Source: JBOFBH01 sp051657715 (GTDB taxonomy: Bacteria; Actinomycetota; Actinomycetes; Actinomycetales; Angustibacteraceae). From it: a DNA stretch of 64,000 nucleotides. Under the pieces are notes generated by a model that saw nothing but the letters and a program-made list of their open reading frames with translations, had not been told where the DNA came from and ran no database searches. The first letter of the stretch is position 1, and the number at the start of each line of letters is the position of its first letter. The stretch covers positions 12,796 to 76,795 of the forward strand of contig JBOFLF010000040.1 in the NCBI GenBank assembly GCA_051657715.1, read 5' to 3'. This document shows positions 56,180 through 64,000 of the stretch, piece after piece. The translations under genes were made by a program, and so were the position numbers.

Positions 56180-56740
56180 GTGAGCCCACCCGAAACTGTC
56201 CGCGGTCGTCCCCGGGATCCAGCGCTGGACGAGGCGGTGCTTGCCGCGACTGTGCAGCTCTTAGGCGAGCGCGGGTACCGGGGGTTGCGAGTCGCTGACG
56301 TGGCCCACACGGCCCGCGTCGGGCTAGGTGCGGTGTACCGGCGGTGGCCGAGCAAGCGAGATCTTGCGCTGGCCGCGATCGCTCAGGCGGTGCCGGACCG
56401 ACAGATGCGCACCACGGGAGACCCCGCGCGTGATGTCGCCAGCGGGTTGTTGGCAGTCGCGGCAGCACTGTCCGGTCCGCAGGGCCGCTTGTTGGCGAGC
56501 GTCTTGGCCGATTTGCGGGACGACCCCGAGCTGGCTTCCCTCGTCCGCGAGCAGGTGCTCGCGCCAGTCCGGGCCGAGCACCGCGACCGGCTCCACCGGT
56601 TGCTCGGCGACCGCGACGACTTGAACGAGCTTGCAGACATCGGCCCGGCCTACCTTGTCTTCCAATGCCTGTTCCTCGGTCGCGAGGTCACCACCAGTGA
56701 ACTGCGCCGTTTGCTGTCGGTGGTCTGTCGGCAGCCCTAG
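56180..56740 (+). CDS. TetR-family transcriptional regulator
   Basis: 186 residues. The N-terminal helix-turn-helix LLGERGYRGLRVADVAHTARVGLGAVYRRWPSKRDL is standard TetR (about residues 28-63 of the protein, read in two parts). The C-terminal ligand domain is divergent, with LVFQCLFLGREVT near the end. GTG at 56180 is the start and sits seven bases after a -10 box. It probably represses itself and the divergent ABM-SCP2 gene through the dyad between them; the ligand is unknown. Confidence 0.9.
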   Translation: MSPPETVRGRPRDPALDEAVLAATVQLLGERGYRGLRVADVAHTARVGLGAVYRRWPSKRDLALAAIAQAVPDRQMRTTGDPARDVASGLLAVAAALSGPQGRLLASVLADLRDDPELASLVREQVLAPVRAEHRDRLHRLLGDRDDLNELADIGPAYLVFQCLFLGREVTTSELRRLLSVVCRQP

Positions 56741-56776
56741 CCGCGGGTCGGCGATCTGCCGAATCTGTCGGTGTGA

Positions 56777-57679
56777 TCAAGACAGTTGGCAGCAAGTGCA
56801 GGAGAAGGCGATCCGATCGTGGGGGGGCGCACCAATTCTGCCTACCTGGATCGGTGTGCCGCACCGGCGGCAGGGCTGGCGGGCTCGACCGTAGACCCAA
56901 GACGTCTCGCCGTACCGGGTGCTGCCGGTCGTGGATTGAACCGCTCGCTGGGTGCCCGCCAGCAGCAGCCGGCGGGCCAGCAAGACGGCACCTTCGACAT
57001 CCGGCACCAGGCTGACGGGCGTCCACGGGTGGATGCCTCGCAAGAACAGCGTCTCGGCGAGATAGAAGGTGCCGATCCCCGCGAGGTTGCGCTGATCGAG
57101 CAGTGCGTCCCCGATCGGTCGATCACCGATCCTGCCCAGCCGGGCCAGCGCGTCGGGCAGGCTCCAGTCCGGCCCCAGCAGATCTGGGCCGAGATGACCC
57201 ACCAGCGCTCCTTCGTTGGCGGTGCTGACGACATCGAGCATCCCCAGGGCATACCCGACAGCAGTCCACTCCTCGTTGGCGAGGACAGCACGGACGCGGC
57301 TTGACCGACGCACCGACGTGCGTTGCTGCCTGGTGTCGTCGAGCTGCTGAGCCTGTCCGCGCTGTTGGGTGTTCCCGCGCTGGCGGGTGTTTTCGCGCTG
57401 GCGGGTGCTCCCGTGTTGTTGGGTGCTCCCGTCCAGCTCGGTGCGGTGCACGTGCCAGGAACCGTCCATCCGCAGATGGCTGTGCAGCGTGACCGGCGGC
57501 GTCCCGTCGCACCGCATCAGCAGGTGCTTGCCACGGGCCACCACCTCGCGAACCCGTCGCCCGCTGAGATCGACGGTAGCCAACGACGGCCACCGCAGGT
57601 CGCACGTCACGAGCAGCCGCCCAGCCAAGGCCCGGTGCAGCCGGTCCGCGGTGCGCCAGACCACGTCTCCCTCAGGCAC
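56777..57679 (-). CDS. nei: Endonuclease VIII-like DNA glycosylase (Nei family), with a repeat insertion
   Basis: 300 residues. Fpg/Nei fold. Residues PEGD at the N-terminus provide the catalytic Pro and Glu. The helix-two-turn-helix region follows (GDALLDQRNLAGIGTFYLAE), and the C-terminal zinc finger has CRRCG and CTCC. It removes oxidised pyrimidines from DNA. Inside, at about residues 84-107, a Gln/Arg-rich insertion of tandem six-residue units lies between the RMDGSW strand-loop and the helical domain. GTG at 57679 follows the lhr stop by 30 bases, so the two genes are probably co-transcribed. Confidence 0.92.
   Translation of the reverse strand: MPEGDVVWRTADRLHRALAGRLLVTCDLRWPSLATVDLSGRRVREVVARGKHLLMRCDGTPPVTLHSHLRMDGSWHVHRTELDGSTQQHGSTRQRENTRQRGNTQQRGQAQQLDDTRQQRTSVRRSSRVRAVLANEEWTAVGYALGMLDVVSTANEGALVGHLGPDLLGPDWSLPDALARLGRIGDRPIGDALLDQRNLAGIGTFYLAETLFLRGIHPWTPVSLVPDVEGAVLLARRLLLAGTQRAVQSTTGSTRYGETSWVYGRARQPCRRCGTPIQVGRIGAPPHDRIAFSCTCCQLS
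57358..57429 (-). repeat. 18-bp tandem repeat inside nei, four copies
   Basis: Four units (57358-57375, 57376-57393, 57394-57411, 57412-57429), imperfect. On the coding strand they read as variations of Asn/Ser-Thr-Arg/Gln-Gln-Arg/His-Gly/Glu. Confidence 0.93.
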
Positions 57680-57709
57680 GGAGCAGCCAGTCGACGCCTG
57701 CTCGCCCGG

Positions 57710-60700
57710 TCATCGCCGCAGCCGCAGACCGCGGGGGGTGGTGTGGAACCCAGCCGCTCGCAATGCCTCGACCAGGGGGTGGTCCGAGCCGAGCAGCCCG
57801 GCACCGTCCGCGCGCTCCACGGTCAACCGGCCGAGAGCGCCGTCCCGGACCGCGAGCGCGAGGGCGTCGGCGGCGGCGCAGAGCACCTCTTGGTCCTCGG
57901 TGTAGGACAGCAGCGACCGCCCACCCCGCTCTACATACAGGACGAGCCGCCCATCGTGCAGGACGACCACCGCACCTGCCTTGCGGCCTGGTTTGTGTTG
58001 AGTAGCAGGGCTTACCGCTCCTAGCGGTGCTGCCGGCTGCAGTGCTGCCGGCTGCGGTACGGCCGGCTGCGGTGCGGCTGATGATTTGGTCGGCCACGCC
58101 AGAGCCGCGCCGTACGGGTTGGCGGGATCCGCGGCGGCCAGCACCAGCGTCTGGGCCGGCCCGTCGTCGACGGCCCGCAGGCGGTCGACGGCTCCGGTGG
58201 TGGCGAACTGAGCGGCTCCCAGACCCTCCACGAAGTAACCGCGACGGACGCGACCGGCGTCCTCGAAGGAGGACAGCACCCGGTACACCCCGGCGAAGCC
58301 CCCCGGCACCGACTCCGCGGCCACCGCGCCACGAGTCACCACGCCGTGCCGGTCGAGCAGGAACTCGGCGTTCGCCGCGGCCCGCAGGGTGGGGTCCGGC
58401 TCCACGGGTGGCACCAGCGACCAGCGCCCGACGGTGCTCGCCGGCCCGGTCCGTGACGGGAGGTCCGGTCGCCCAGGTCGGCCTATCCGGCCACCAGCTC
58501 GGGCGGCGACACCGGTGCGGCCGAGGCCCCCCGGCGTGGGGTACCGACTGGTCCGCGGGCCACCGGACCGGCCGGCGCGGTGCGCCGTCCGACCACCAGC
58601 TAGCCGGGTGCGCAGCGGTGCCAGGGTGTCACCGGTCACCCGGGCGGACCACACCAAGTCCCACAGGACGTCGGCCAGCCGAGCGTCGTCGGTGGCCCGG
58701 ACCGCGTCCGAGAGCGCCCGGAAGAAGTAGGCGCCCCCGCTGGACAGCACGTCCAGCACCTGGCGGTGCTCGTCCCCGAGCTCCAGCTCCGCCGGCTCGG
58801 GCAGGGTCACCGGGGCGGTGTCCGCCAGGTGCAGGGACACCCAGCCGTCGTCACCGGGCAGCGCCCCGTGCCCACACCACACCACCTCGCCGGCGGACAT
58901 CACCTCGTCCAGCAGGCCGGGGGACCAGTCCGCGACCCGGCTCGGGAGCACGAGCGTCTCTACCGCGCTCGCCGGCACCACCGCACCGGCCAGCTGTTCC
59001 ACCGCGCGCAGCACGCCTGCCGTGCCCCGCCTGGAGGAGACCAGCCCGGACGAGCCAGCCCCCAGCCCCTGCCACCGGGGGGCGAACCGGGCCAGGTCGC
59101 GGGCTGGCACCGGCTCCACCTGCTGGCGCAGGCTGGCCAGTGATCTGCGACGCAAGACCCGCACGACCTCGGCGTCGCACCACTCAAGACCGGCTCCACC
59201 CGGCCGTAGCTCACCCTCGACCAGACGCCCGGCGGCCATCAGCCGACGCAGCGCGGCACCCGCGACCGCCGGCCCCAGACCGAACCGGCTGGCCGCCTCG
59301 GCCGTGGTGAACGGGCCTCGGGTACGCGCGTAGCGGGACAGCACCTCGCCCAGCGGATCCGGTACTGGCTCCAAGAAAACCGCCGGCAGGCCCACCGGTA
59401 GGGCCACCCCGAGTGCGTCCCGCAGCCGCCCGGCGTCCTCGACGACCGCCCACCGGTCCGTGCCGGCGATCCGGACCGGCAGCACCCGGCGGGCGCGCTC
59501 CAGGTCGACCAGCCACTGGGCGACCGGCGAGCCGTCCACGCTGCGCGCCGCGACCTCGTCGGTGGACAACGGCCCGAGCACCCGAAGCAGGTCCGTGACG
59601 TCCTCGGCGTCCCGGGCTCGACGGGTCGGGTCCAGGTGCTGCAGCTCGGCCTCCGTGCGGTGCACCGCATCCGGGTCGAGCAGGTCGCGCAGCGCCGCGC
59701 CCTCGCCTCGGCCGAGCAGCTCCGACAGCAGCGACGGGTCCAATGCGAGCGCGGCGGCCCGGCGCTCGGCCAGCGGTGAGTCCCCCTCGTACAGGAACTG
59801 CGCGACGTAGCCGAACATCAGGCTCTGGGCGAACGGGGACGGCCGAGACGTCTCCACCTCCACCACCCGCACCCGGCGACTGCGGATGTCCCGCATCAGG
59901 TCCACCAGGCCAGGGACGTCGAAGACGTCTTGTAGGCACTCACGCACAGCCTCGAGCATGATCGGGAAGTCCGGGTAGCGGCTGGCGACCTCGAGCAGCT
60001 GGGCGCTGCGCTGTCGTTGCTGCCACAACGCCTGACGCTGCCCTGGGCGACGCCGGGGCAGCAGCAAGGCCCGCGCCGCGCACTCCCGGAACCGGGCCGC
60101 GAACAAGGCCGACCCCCCGACCTGGTCGGTGACCAGGTCGTCGACGTCATCCGGCTCCAGCACGACGGTATTGGCCACGTCCGGCCCCGGACGCTCGAGC
60201 ATGCTGCCCACGCCCGCCGCGGCCCCGGAGCCACCAGGACTGCCCGGGAGGTCGACGTCCAGCATGCTCGGCTCGGCGTCCGGCAACCGCAGCACCAGCC
60301 CGTCGTCACCGTGCATCGCCTGGACGTCGATACCGTGGCGCCCGCGCATCTGGGCCGCCACGGCCAGCGCCCACGGGGCATGGACCTGGGCGCCGAACGG
60401 CGAGTGCACCACCACCCGCCAGTCACCCAGCTCGTCCCGGAACCGCTCGATCACCACGGTCCGGTCGTCCGGTACGTGCCCGGTGGCCTCCCGCTGTTCG
60501 GTGAGGTAGGCCAGCAGGTTGTCCGCGGCCCACGCGTCCAGTCCCGCGGCCAGCACCCGGTCCCGAGCGGCGCCCGGCTCCAGGGCGACGACCTCCCGGA
60601 TGAACGCACCCACCGCGCGGCCCAGCTCGGCCGGCCGGCCGAGCGCGTCGCCGTGCCAGAACGGCAACTTGCCGGGTTGGCCAGGAGCTGGGGTCACCAG

Positions 60701-62638
60701 CACCCGATCGTGGGTGATCTCCTCGATCCGCCACGACGACGAGCCCAGGGTGAACACGTCACCGACCCGGGACTCGTAGACCATCTCCTCGTCTAGCTCG
60801 CCGACCCGGCGCCCCGGTCCCTCGCCGGTGGCGAGGAACACCCCGTACAGGCCGCGATCCGGGATGGTGCCCCCGCTGGTCACGGCCAACCGCTGGGCAC
60901 CCCGACGCCCGGACACTTGACCGGACGCCCGGTCCCAGACGATCCGCGGTCGCAGCTCGGCGAACTCCTCGCTCGGATACCGCCCGGCCAGCATGTCCAG
61001 CACGGCGTTCAGCAGGCTGCGGGGGAGTGCGGCGAACGGCGCCGCCCGGGTGACCAGCGCGGCGAGGTCGTCCACCGACCAGTCGTCCACCGCGCACATC
61101 GCCACGAGCTGCTGGGCCAGCACATCCAGCGGATTGGCGGGCACCCGCAGCGCCTCGATCGCGCCGGCCCGCATCCGCTCGACGACGACCGCGGTCTGCA
61201 CCAGGTCGCCACGGAACTTCGGGAACAGCACCCCGCGGGAGACCGCGCCCACCTGGTGGCCGGCCCGGCCGACCCGCTGCAACCCGGACGCGACGCTCGG
61301 CGGCGACTCCACCTGGACCACCAGGTCGATCGCACCCATGTCGATGCCCAGCTCCAGCGAGCTGGTGGCGACCACGGCCGGTAGCCGACCCGCCTTGAGG
61401 TCGTCCTCGATCAGCGCCCGCTGTTCTTTGCTGACCGACCCGTGATGCGCCCGGGCCAGCTCTGCCGGTGCCCCGTTGGAGGCCTCGGCCTGCGCCATCA
61501 CCTCAGCCGGTGCTCGTGCCCACGCGCCGTTGGCCGGCCGCTCGTCACCGGCCTCGACCGGCTCGTGGCGTTCTCGCCAGACCTCGTTGAGCCGGGCGGT
61601 GAGCCGCTCAGCGAGCCGCCGGGAGTTCGCGAACACCAGAGTCGAGGAGTGCTCGGCGACCAGGTCGACCACGCGCTCCTCCACGTGCGGCCAGATGGAC
61701 GTCCGTCGTGGATCCGCGGCGGCCGGACCGGACAGGTCGTCGGTCACCTCGCCGATCGTCGACAAGTCGGGCACCGGGATCACGACCCGCAGGTCGAACT
61801 CCTTGCGGGACGGTGGTTGCACCACGCTGACCGGACGCCCGCCGGCGAGGAACCGGGCCACCTCGTCCACGGGCCGGACCGTCGCGGACAGCCCGACCCG
61901 CTGAGCCGGCCGCTGAAGCAGGGCGTCCAACCGTTCCAGGGACAGCGCCAGGTGAGCCCCCCGCTTGGTGCCGGCCACCGCGTGGACCTCGTCCAGGATC
62001 ACGGTCTCGACACCGGTCAGCCCTTGGCGGGCTTGCGAGGTCAGCAGCAGGAACAGCGACTCCGGGGTGGTGATGAGCACATCCGGCGGGGTGCGGGTAA
62101 AGGCCCGGCGATCCGCGGCGGGGGTGTCCCCGGACCTGATGCCGACAGTGGTCGCGGGCTCTGGCAGACCCAGCCGAACGGCCGCGTGCCGGATCCCGGT
62201 CAATGGTGAACGCAGGTTGCGCTCGACGTCCACGGCGAGGGCCTTGAGCGGCGACACGTACAGCACCCGGCAGGCCCGCGCCGGCTCCGCGACGGCCGGA
62301 CGTGCCACCGGCGCTGATGCCCGCTCGGCTGCCGACCGCGACGACTCCGGTGGCGACCCCGACGACGCCCTTGGCGGTGTGGCGAGCCGATCCAGCGCCC
62401 ACAGAAAGGCGGCCAACGTCTTGCCGGACCCGGTCGGGGCCACGACGAGGGTGTGGGCGCCGCTGCTGATCGCCTCCCACGCCTCGATCTGAGCGGGTGT
62501 CGGGCGCTCGAATGCGTTGGTGAACCATGCCCGGGTGGCCGCGGAGAACCGGCTCAGGACGTCGACGTCGGGCACGTCCCTGATCGTGCCACTGCGCACC
62601 GACAACCGCCGCTCGGCACCGGTACCGGTGAACGGCAT
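57710..62638 (-). CDS. lhr: Lhr-family large ATP-dependent helicase
   Basis: About 1,640 residues, full-length Lhr. Superfamily 2 motor at the N-terminus: Walker A APTGSGKTLAAFLW, motif Ia VSPLKALAVD, the DEVH box ILDEVHAVAGTKRG, LSATVRPVDEV, and motif VI QRVGRAGHQVG. It is followed by the winged-helix and Lhr-core domains and a long C-terminal region. Lhr acts in DNA repair, and in mycobacteria is linked to a mutagen-inducible operon. The start is unclear. ATG at 62638 gives a 20-residue lead before PDVDVLSRFSAATR. GTG at 62575 matches family starts better. ATG at 62680 lies in a 14-bp repeat array. Confidence 0.93.
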   Translation of the reverse strand: MPFTGTGAERRLSVRSGTIRDVPDVDVLSRFSAATRAWFTNAFERPTPAQIEAWEAISSGAHTLVVAPTGSGKTLAAFLWALDRLATPPRASSGSPPESSRSAAERASAPVARPAVAEPARACRVLYVSPLKALAVDVERNLRSPLTGIRHAAVRLGLPEPATTVGIRSGDTPAADRRAFTRTPPDVLITTPESLFLLLTSQARQGLTGVETVILDEVHAVAGTKRGAHLALSLERLDALLQRPAQRVGLSATVRPVDEVARFLAGGRPVSVVQPPSRKEFDLRVVIPVPDLSTIGEVTDDLSGPAAADPRRTSIWPHVEERVVDLVAEHSSTLVFANSRRLAERLTARLNEVWRERHEPVEAGDERPANGAWARAPAEVMAQAEASNGAPAELARAHHGSVSKEQRALIEDDLKAGRLPAVVATSSLELGIDMGAIDLVVQVESPPSVASGLQRVGRAGHQVGAVSRGVLFPKFRGDLVQTAVVVERMRAGAIEALRVPANPLDVLAQQLVAMCAVDDWSVDDLAALVTRAAPFAALPRSLLNAVLDMLAGRYPSEEFAELRPRIVWDRASGQVSGRRGAQRLAVTSGGTIPDRGLYGVFLATGEGPGRRVGELDEEMVYESRVGDVFTLGSSSWRIEEITHDRVLVTPAPGQPGKLPFWHGDALGRPAELGRAVGAFIREVVALEPGAARDRVLAAGLDAWAADNLLAYLTEQREATGHVPDDRTVVIERFRDELGDWRVVVHSPFGAQVHAPWALAVAAQMRGRHGIDVQAMHGDDGLVLRLPDAEPSMLDVDLPGSPGGSGAAAGVGSMLERPGPDVANTVVLEPDDVDDLVTDQVGGSALFAARFRECAARALLLPRRRPGQRQALWQQRQRSAQLLEVASRYPDFPIMLEAVRECLQDVFDVPGLVDLMRDIRSRRVRVVEVETSRPSPFAQSLMFGYVAQFLYEGDSPLAERRAAALALDPSLLSELLGRGEGAALRDLLDPDAVHRTEAELQHLDPTRRARDAEDVTDLLRVLGPLSTDEVAARSVDGSPVAQWLVDLERARRVLPVRIAGTDRWAVVEDAGRLRDALGVALPVGLPAVFLEPVPDPLGEVLSRYARTRGPFTTAEAASRFGLGPAVAGAALRRLMAAGRLVEGELRPGGAGLEWCDAEVVRVLRRRSLASLRQQVEPVPARDLARFAPRWQGLGAGSSGLVSSRRGTAGVLRAVEQLAGAVVPASAVETLVLPSRVADWSPGLLDEVMSAGEVVWCGHGALPGDDGWVSLHLADTAPVTLPEPAELELGDEHRQVLDVLSSGGAYFFRALSDAVRATDDARLADVLWDLVWSARVTGDTLAPLRTRLAGGRTAHRAGRSGGPRTSRYPTPGGLGRTGVAARAGGRIGRPGRPDLPSRTGPASTVGRWSLVPPVEPDPTLRAAANAEFLLDRHGVVTRGAVAAESVPGGFAGVYRVLSSFEDAGRVRRGYFVEGLGAAQFATTGAVDRLRAVDDGPAQTLVLAAADPANPYGAALAWPTKSSAAPQPAVPQPAALQPAAPLGAVSPATQHKPGRKAGAVVVLHDGRLVLYVERGGRSLLSYTEDQEVLCAAADALALAVRDGALGRLTVERADGAGLLGSDHPLVEALRAAGFHTTPRGLRLRR

Positions 62639-62713
62639 GGTGTGAACGGCATGGTGTGAACGGCATGGTGTGAACGGCATGGTGTGAACGGCATGGTGTG
62701 AACGGCATGGGTG
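62630..62713 (-). repeat. 14-bp tandem repeat at the 5' end of lhr, six copies
   Basis: Six consecutive units of GAACGGCATGGTGT (the last two bases of the sixth differ). On the lhr strand each copy contains ATGCCGTTC, so there is an ATG every 14 bases; only those at 62638 and 62680 are in the lhr frame. Unit length is not a multiple of three. Confidence 0.97.
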
Positions 62714-62777
62714 CGACTCGGTGCAACTGGGTTGGGCGGGGCGCGGTGAGGACCGTCCTGCGTGCGATCCTGACCGC

Positions 62778-62981
62778 GTGCGGCACAGCGAGTTCTGGCG
62801 GTTGATGGAGGAGGAGTTCGGCCCTGGGTACGCCCGTACGGTTGCTCGTGATCAGGTGGTCCGCGAGCTCGACGGCCGGACGGCGCAGCAAGCCCTGGAC
62901 GCCCACCTGCCGCCCCGCCAGGTCTGGGAGGCGGTGTGCGAGGCGATGCAGGTTCCTCCCGGACGCCGCTGGGGTGCGTGA
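62778..62981 (+). CDS. DUF3046 family protein
   Basis: 67 residues. RHSEFWRLMEEEFGPGYARTVARDQVVREL and RTAQQALDAHLPPRQVWEAVCEA (given here as separate pieces of the family core) match DUF3046, a short helical actinobacterial family usually encoded next to recA. Function unknown. GTG at 62778 fits the family start; upstream in-frame residues are not conserved. Divergent from lhr. recA itself is not in the window. Confidence 0.85.
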   Translation: MRHSEFWRLMEEEFGPGYARTVARDQVVRELDGRTAQQALDAHLPPRQVWEAVCEAMQVPPGRRWGA

Positions 62982-63046
62982 CCTTCGCGTCCGCCTCGTT
63001 GGCTACCTGGCGCTCCCCACCGTCCTCGTGCTGCGCGGCACCAGCG

Positions 63047-63982
63047 TCAGTAGACCCAGACCGCTCGGCCGACCGGTGCCCACCCCCGCGACCACAGCAG
63101 GTTGATCGCGACGGTCGACAATCGCACGCACCCATGTGACGCCGGGTACCCGGGCACACTGGGCGACCCGTGCAGGGCGTACCCGCCGGTGAAGTACTTC
63201 GGCCGCCACAGTTCGCCCAGCCGGCTCACCCGTAGCCCGTCGATCTCGCGCTGCACGGCGAACCGTCCTCGCGGTGTCGTCGCCACCGTCGTGACGCCGT
63301 CCACCGTGTACGGCTGCCCGTTTCCGGTGGAGGTGTTGAACACCGCGACCAGCCGGCCGTCTTGGACGACCAGCACGAGCTGGTGCTCCAGGTCGACCTC
63401 GACCACCGATCCGGACCGGGTGCGCGGACGCGGCAGCACCCCACGGTCGAGGGCCGACCGGGTGCGCGGACCCACGACACCGTCGCTGCCCAGCCCGGCC
63501 GCCTTCTGCAGCGCCAGCACCGCCTGGGTGGTCTGAGTGCCATACGTGCCGTCCGGGAGCCCGACCGGATAACCCAGCTGGTCCAGTCGTCGCTGGAGCG
63601 CGTGCACCTGGCTGCCGGTGGTGCCCGGGCGCAGGACGGCGGCCTGCTCGGCGGTGGGTTGCTGACTACCGGCTGTGGTCCCTGGTGGCCGGACAGGTGT
63701 ACCCGCGGTTGGTGCGGTCAGCCCCGGGGTGGCGGGCGGCTGACTCGCGCCGGTCGCTGACGGTGTCGCTGTTGACGGTGCGGAGAGGGTCGCTGAGGCC
63801 GACGGCGATGTTGGCATGGGTCGTTCCGGCCCGCCGCCCGAGCCGCAACCGACGGCGATACCCACGGCGACCACCGTCACGACGGCTGCGGCGCGGCTGT
63901 GCCGCACCCCGGACGGGTGATCCGGACCGCCGCCCCGCGGGGTGAGCCGCAGGGCCTGCCTGTGCTGTATCAGCAGTTCCAT
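63047..63982 (-). CDS. L,D-transpeptidase (YkuD) with peptidoglycan-binding domain, exported
   Basis: 311 residues. An N-terminal hydrophobic segment with VGCGS (possible lipobox) is followed by a Pro/Thr/Ser-rich linker and a PG_binding_1 module (LRPGTTGSQVHALQRRLDQL, DGTYGTQTTQAVLALQ). A C-terminal YkuD domain carries the active-site motif HGSPSVPGYPASHGCVRL (Cys nucleophile and His). Such enzymes make 3-3 cross-links in peptidoglycan or attach proteins to it. ATG at 63982 was chosen over two GTGs immediately upstream, so the signal would begin about 30 residues in. The promoter lies at or beyond the window edge. Confidence 0.9.
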   Translation of the reverse strand: MELLIQHRQALRLTPRGGGPDHPSGVRHSRAAAVVTVVAVGIAVGCGSGGGPERPMPTSPSASATLSAPSTATPSATGASQPPATPGLTAPTAGTPVRPPGTTAGSQQPTAEQAAVLRPGTTGSQVHALQRRLDQLGYPVGLPDGTYGTQTTQAVLALQKAAGLGSDGVVGPRTRSALDRGVLPRPRTRSGSVVEVDLEHQLVLVVQDGRLVAVFNTSTGNGQPYTVDGVTTVATTPRGRFAVQREIDGLRVSRLGELWRPKYFTGGYALHGSPSVPGYPASHGCVRLSTVAINLLWSRGWAPVGRAVWVY

Positions 63983-64000
63983 CACCACCCGATCGTCGCC

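Noticed and set aside
62630..62713. CRISPR array
   Set aside because: Units are 14 bp and contiguous, with no spacers; no cas genes are nearby.

Overview
The window is GC-rich and densely packed, with many GTG starts and frequent 4-base stop/start overlaps. Its conserved gene order (proS / rimP-nusA-ylxR-infB-rbfA-truB-ribF-rpsO-pnp-M16 peptidase-dapB / thyA-folA / dapA-rnj / ftsK-rodZ-like-rimO-pgsA-cinA-HTH / lhr-nei-DUF3046) is that of an actinobacterium (Actinomycetota). The lhr-nei-DUF3046 neighbourhood and the lack of mycobacterial or Streptomyces hallmarks fit best with a Micrococcales-like or related actinomycete. That placement is an inference. I recognised no tRNA, rRNA, insertion sequence, integrase or CRISPR array.

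Layout. (1) 1-8778, minus strand: eight genes joined by 4- to 14-base overlaps that look like a natural-product operon. They encode an ADC-synthase-like amidotransferase/synthase fusion (cut by the left edge), a small AroQ chorismate-mutase homologue, a PaaK-like adenylating enzyme, an ATP-grasp ligase, an MFS exporter, an alpha-oxoamine-synthase-like PLP enzyme, a PrmC/HemK-like methyltransferase and a DAO-family flavoenzyme. An ArsR-type regulator and a GNAT acetyltransferase lie directly upstream. (2) 10.9-15.4 kb: a DHA2 drug exporter whose frame stays open into proS, then a TauE/SafE permease. (3) 15.4-29.7 kb: the transcription/translation/RNA-decay superoperon. (4) 29.8-34.4 kb: an alpha-glucoside-type ABC importer with its LacI regulator and two matching operators. 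(5) 34.5-40.4 kb: AzlCD, a GNAT, a lycopene-cyclase-like flavoprotein and a secreted M14 carboxypeptidase. (6) 40.5-45 kb: folA-thyA divergent from dapA-rnj. (7) 45-47.4 kb: small secreted proteins, an amidohydrolase remnant and a DUF574 methyltransferase. (8) 47.7-54.9 kb: ftsK to the ClgR-like regulator. (9) 55-64 kb: an ABM-ABM-SCP2 fusion with a divergent TetR, nei, lhr, DUF3046 and an L,D-transpeptidase.

Three themes run through the window. First, the left-edge operon pairs aminochorismate chemistry with an unusual set of condensing and ligating enzymes and is the best candidate for an undescribed pathway. Second, short tandem repeats (8-57 bp) are scattered through it. Several are in-frame expansions inside highly conserved housekeeping proteins (RimP, RimO, TruB, Nei, IF-2), and one is a 14-bp array with an ATG in every copy at the 5' end of lhr. 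Third, several genes carry a TANNNT -10 box 6-7 bases before the start codon, the signature of leaderless transcripts (ribF, thyA, dapA, ftsK, rimO, tetR).
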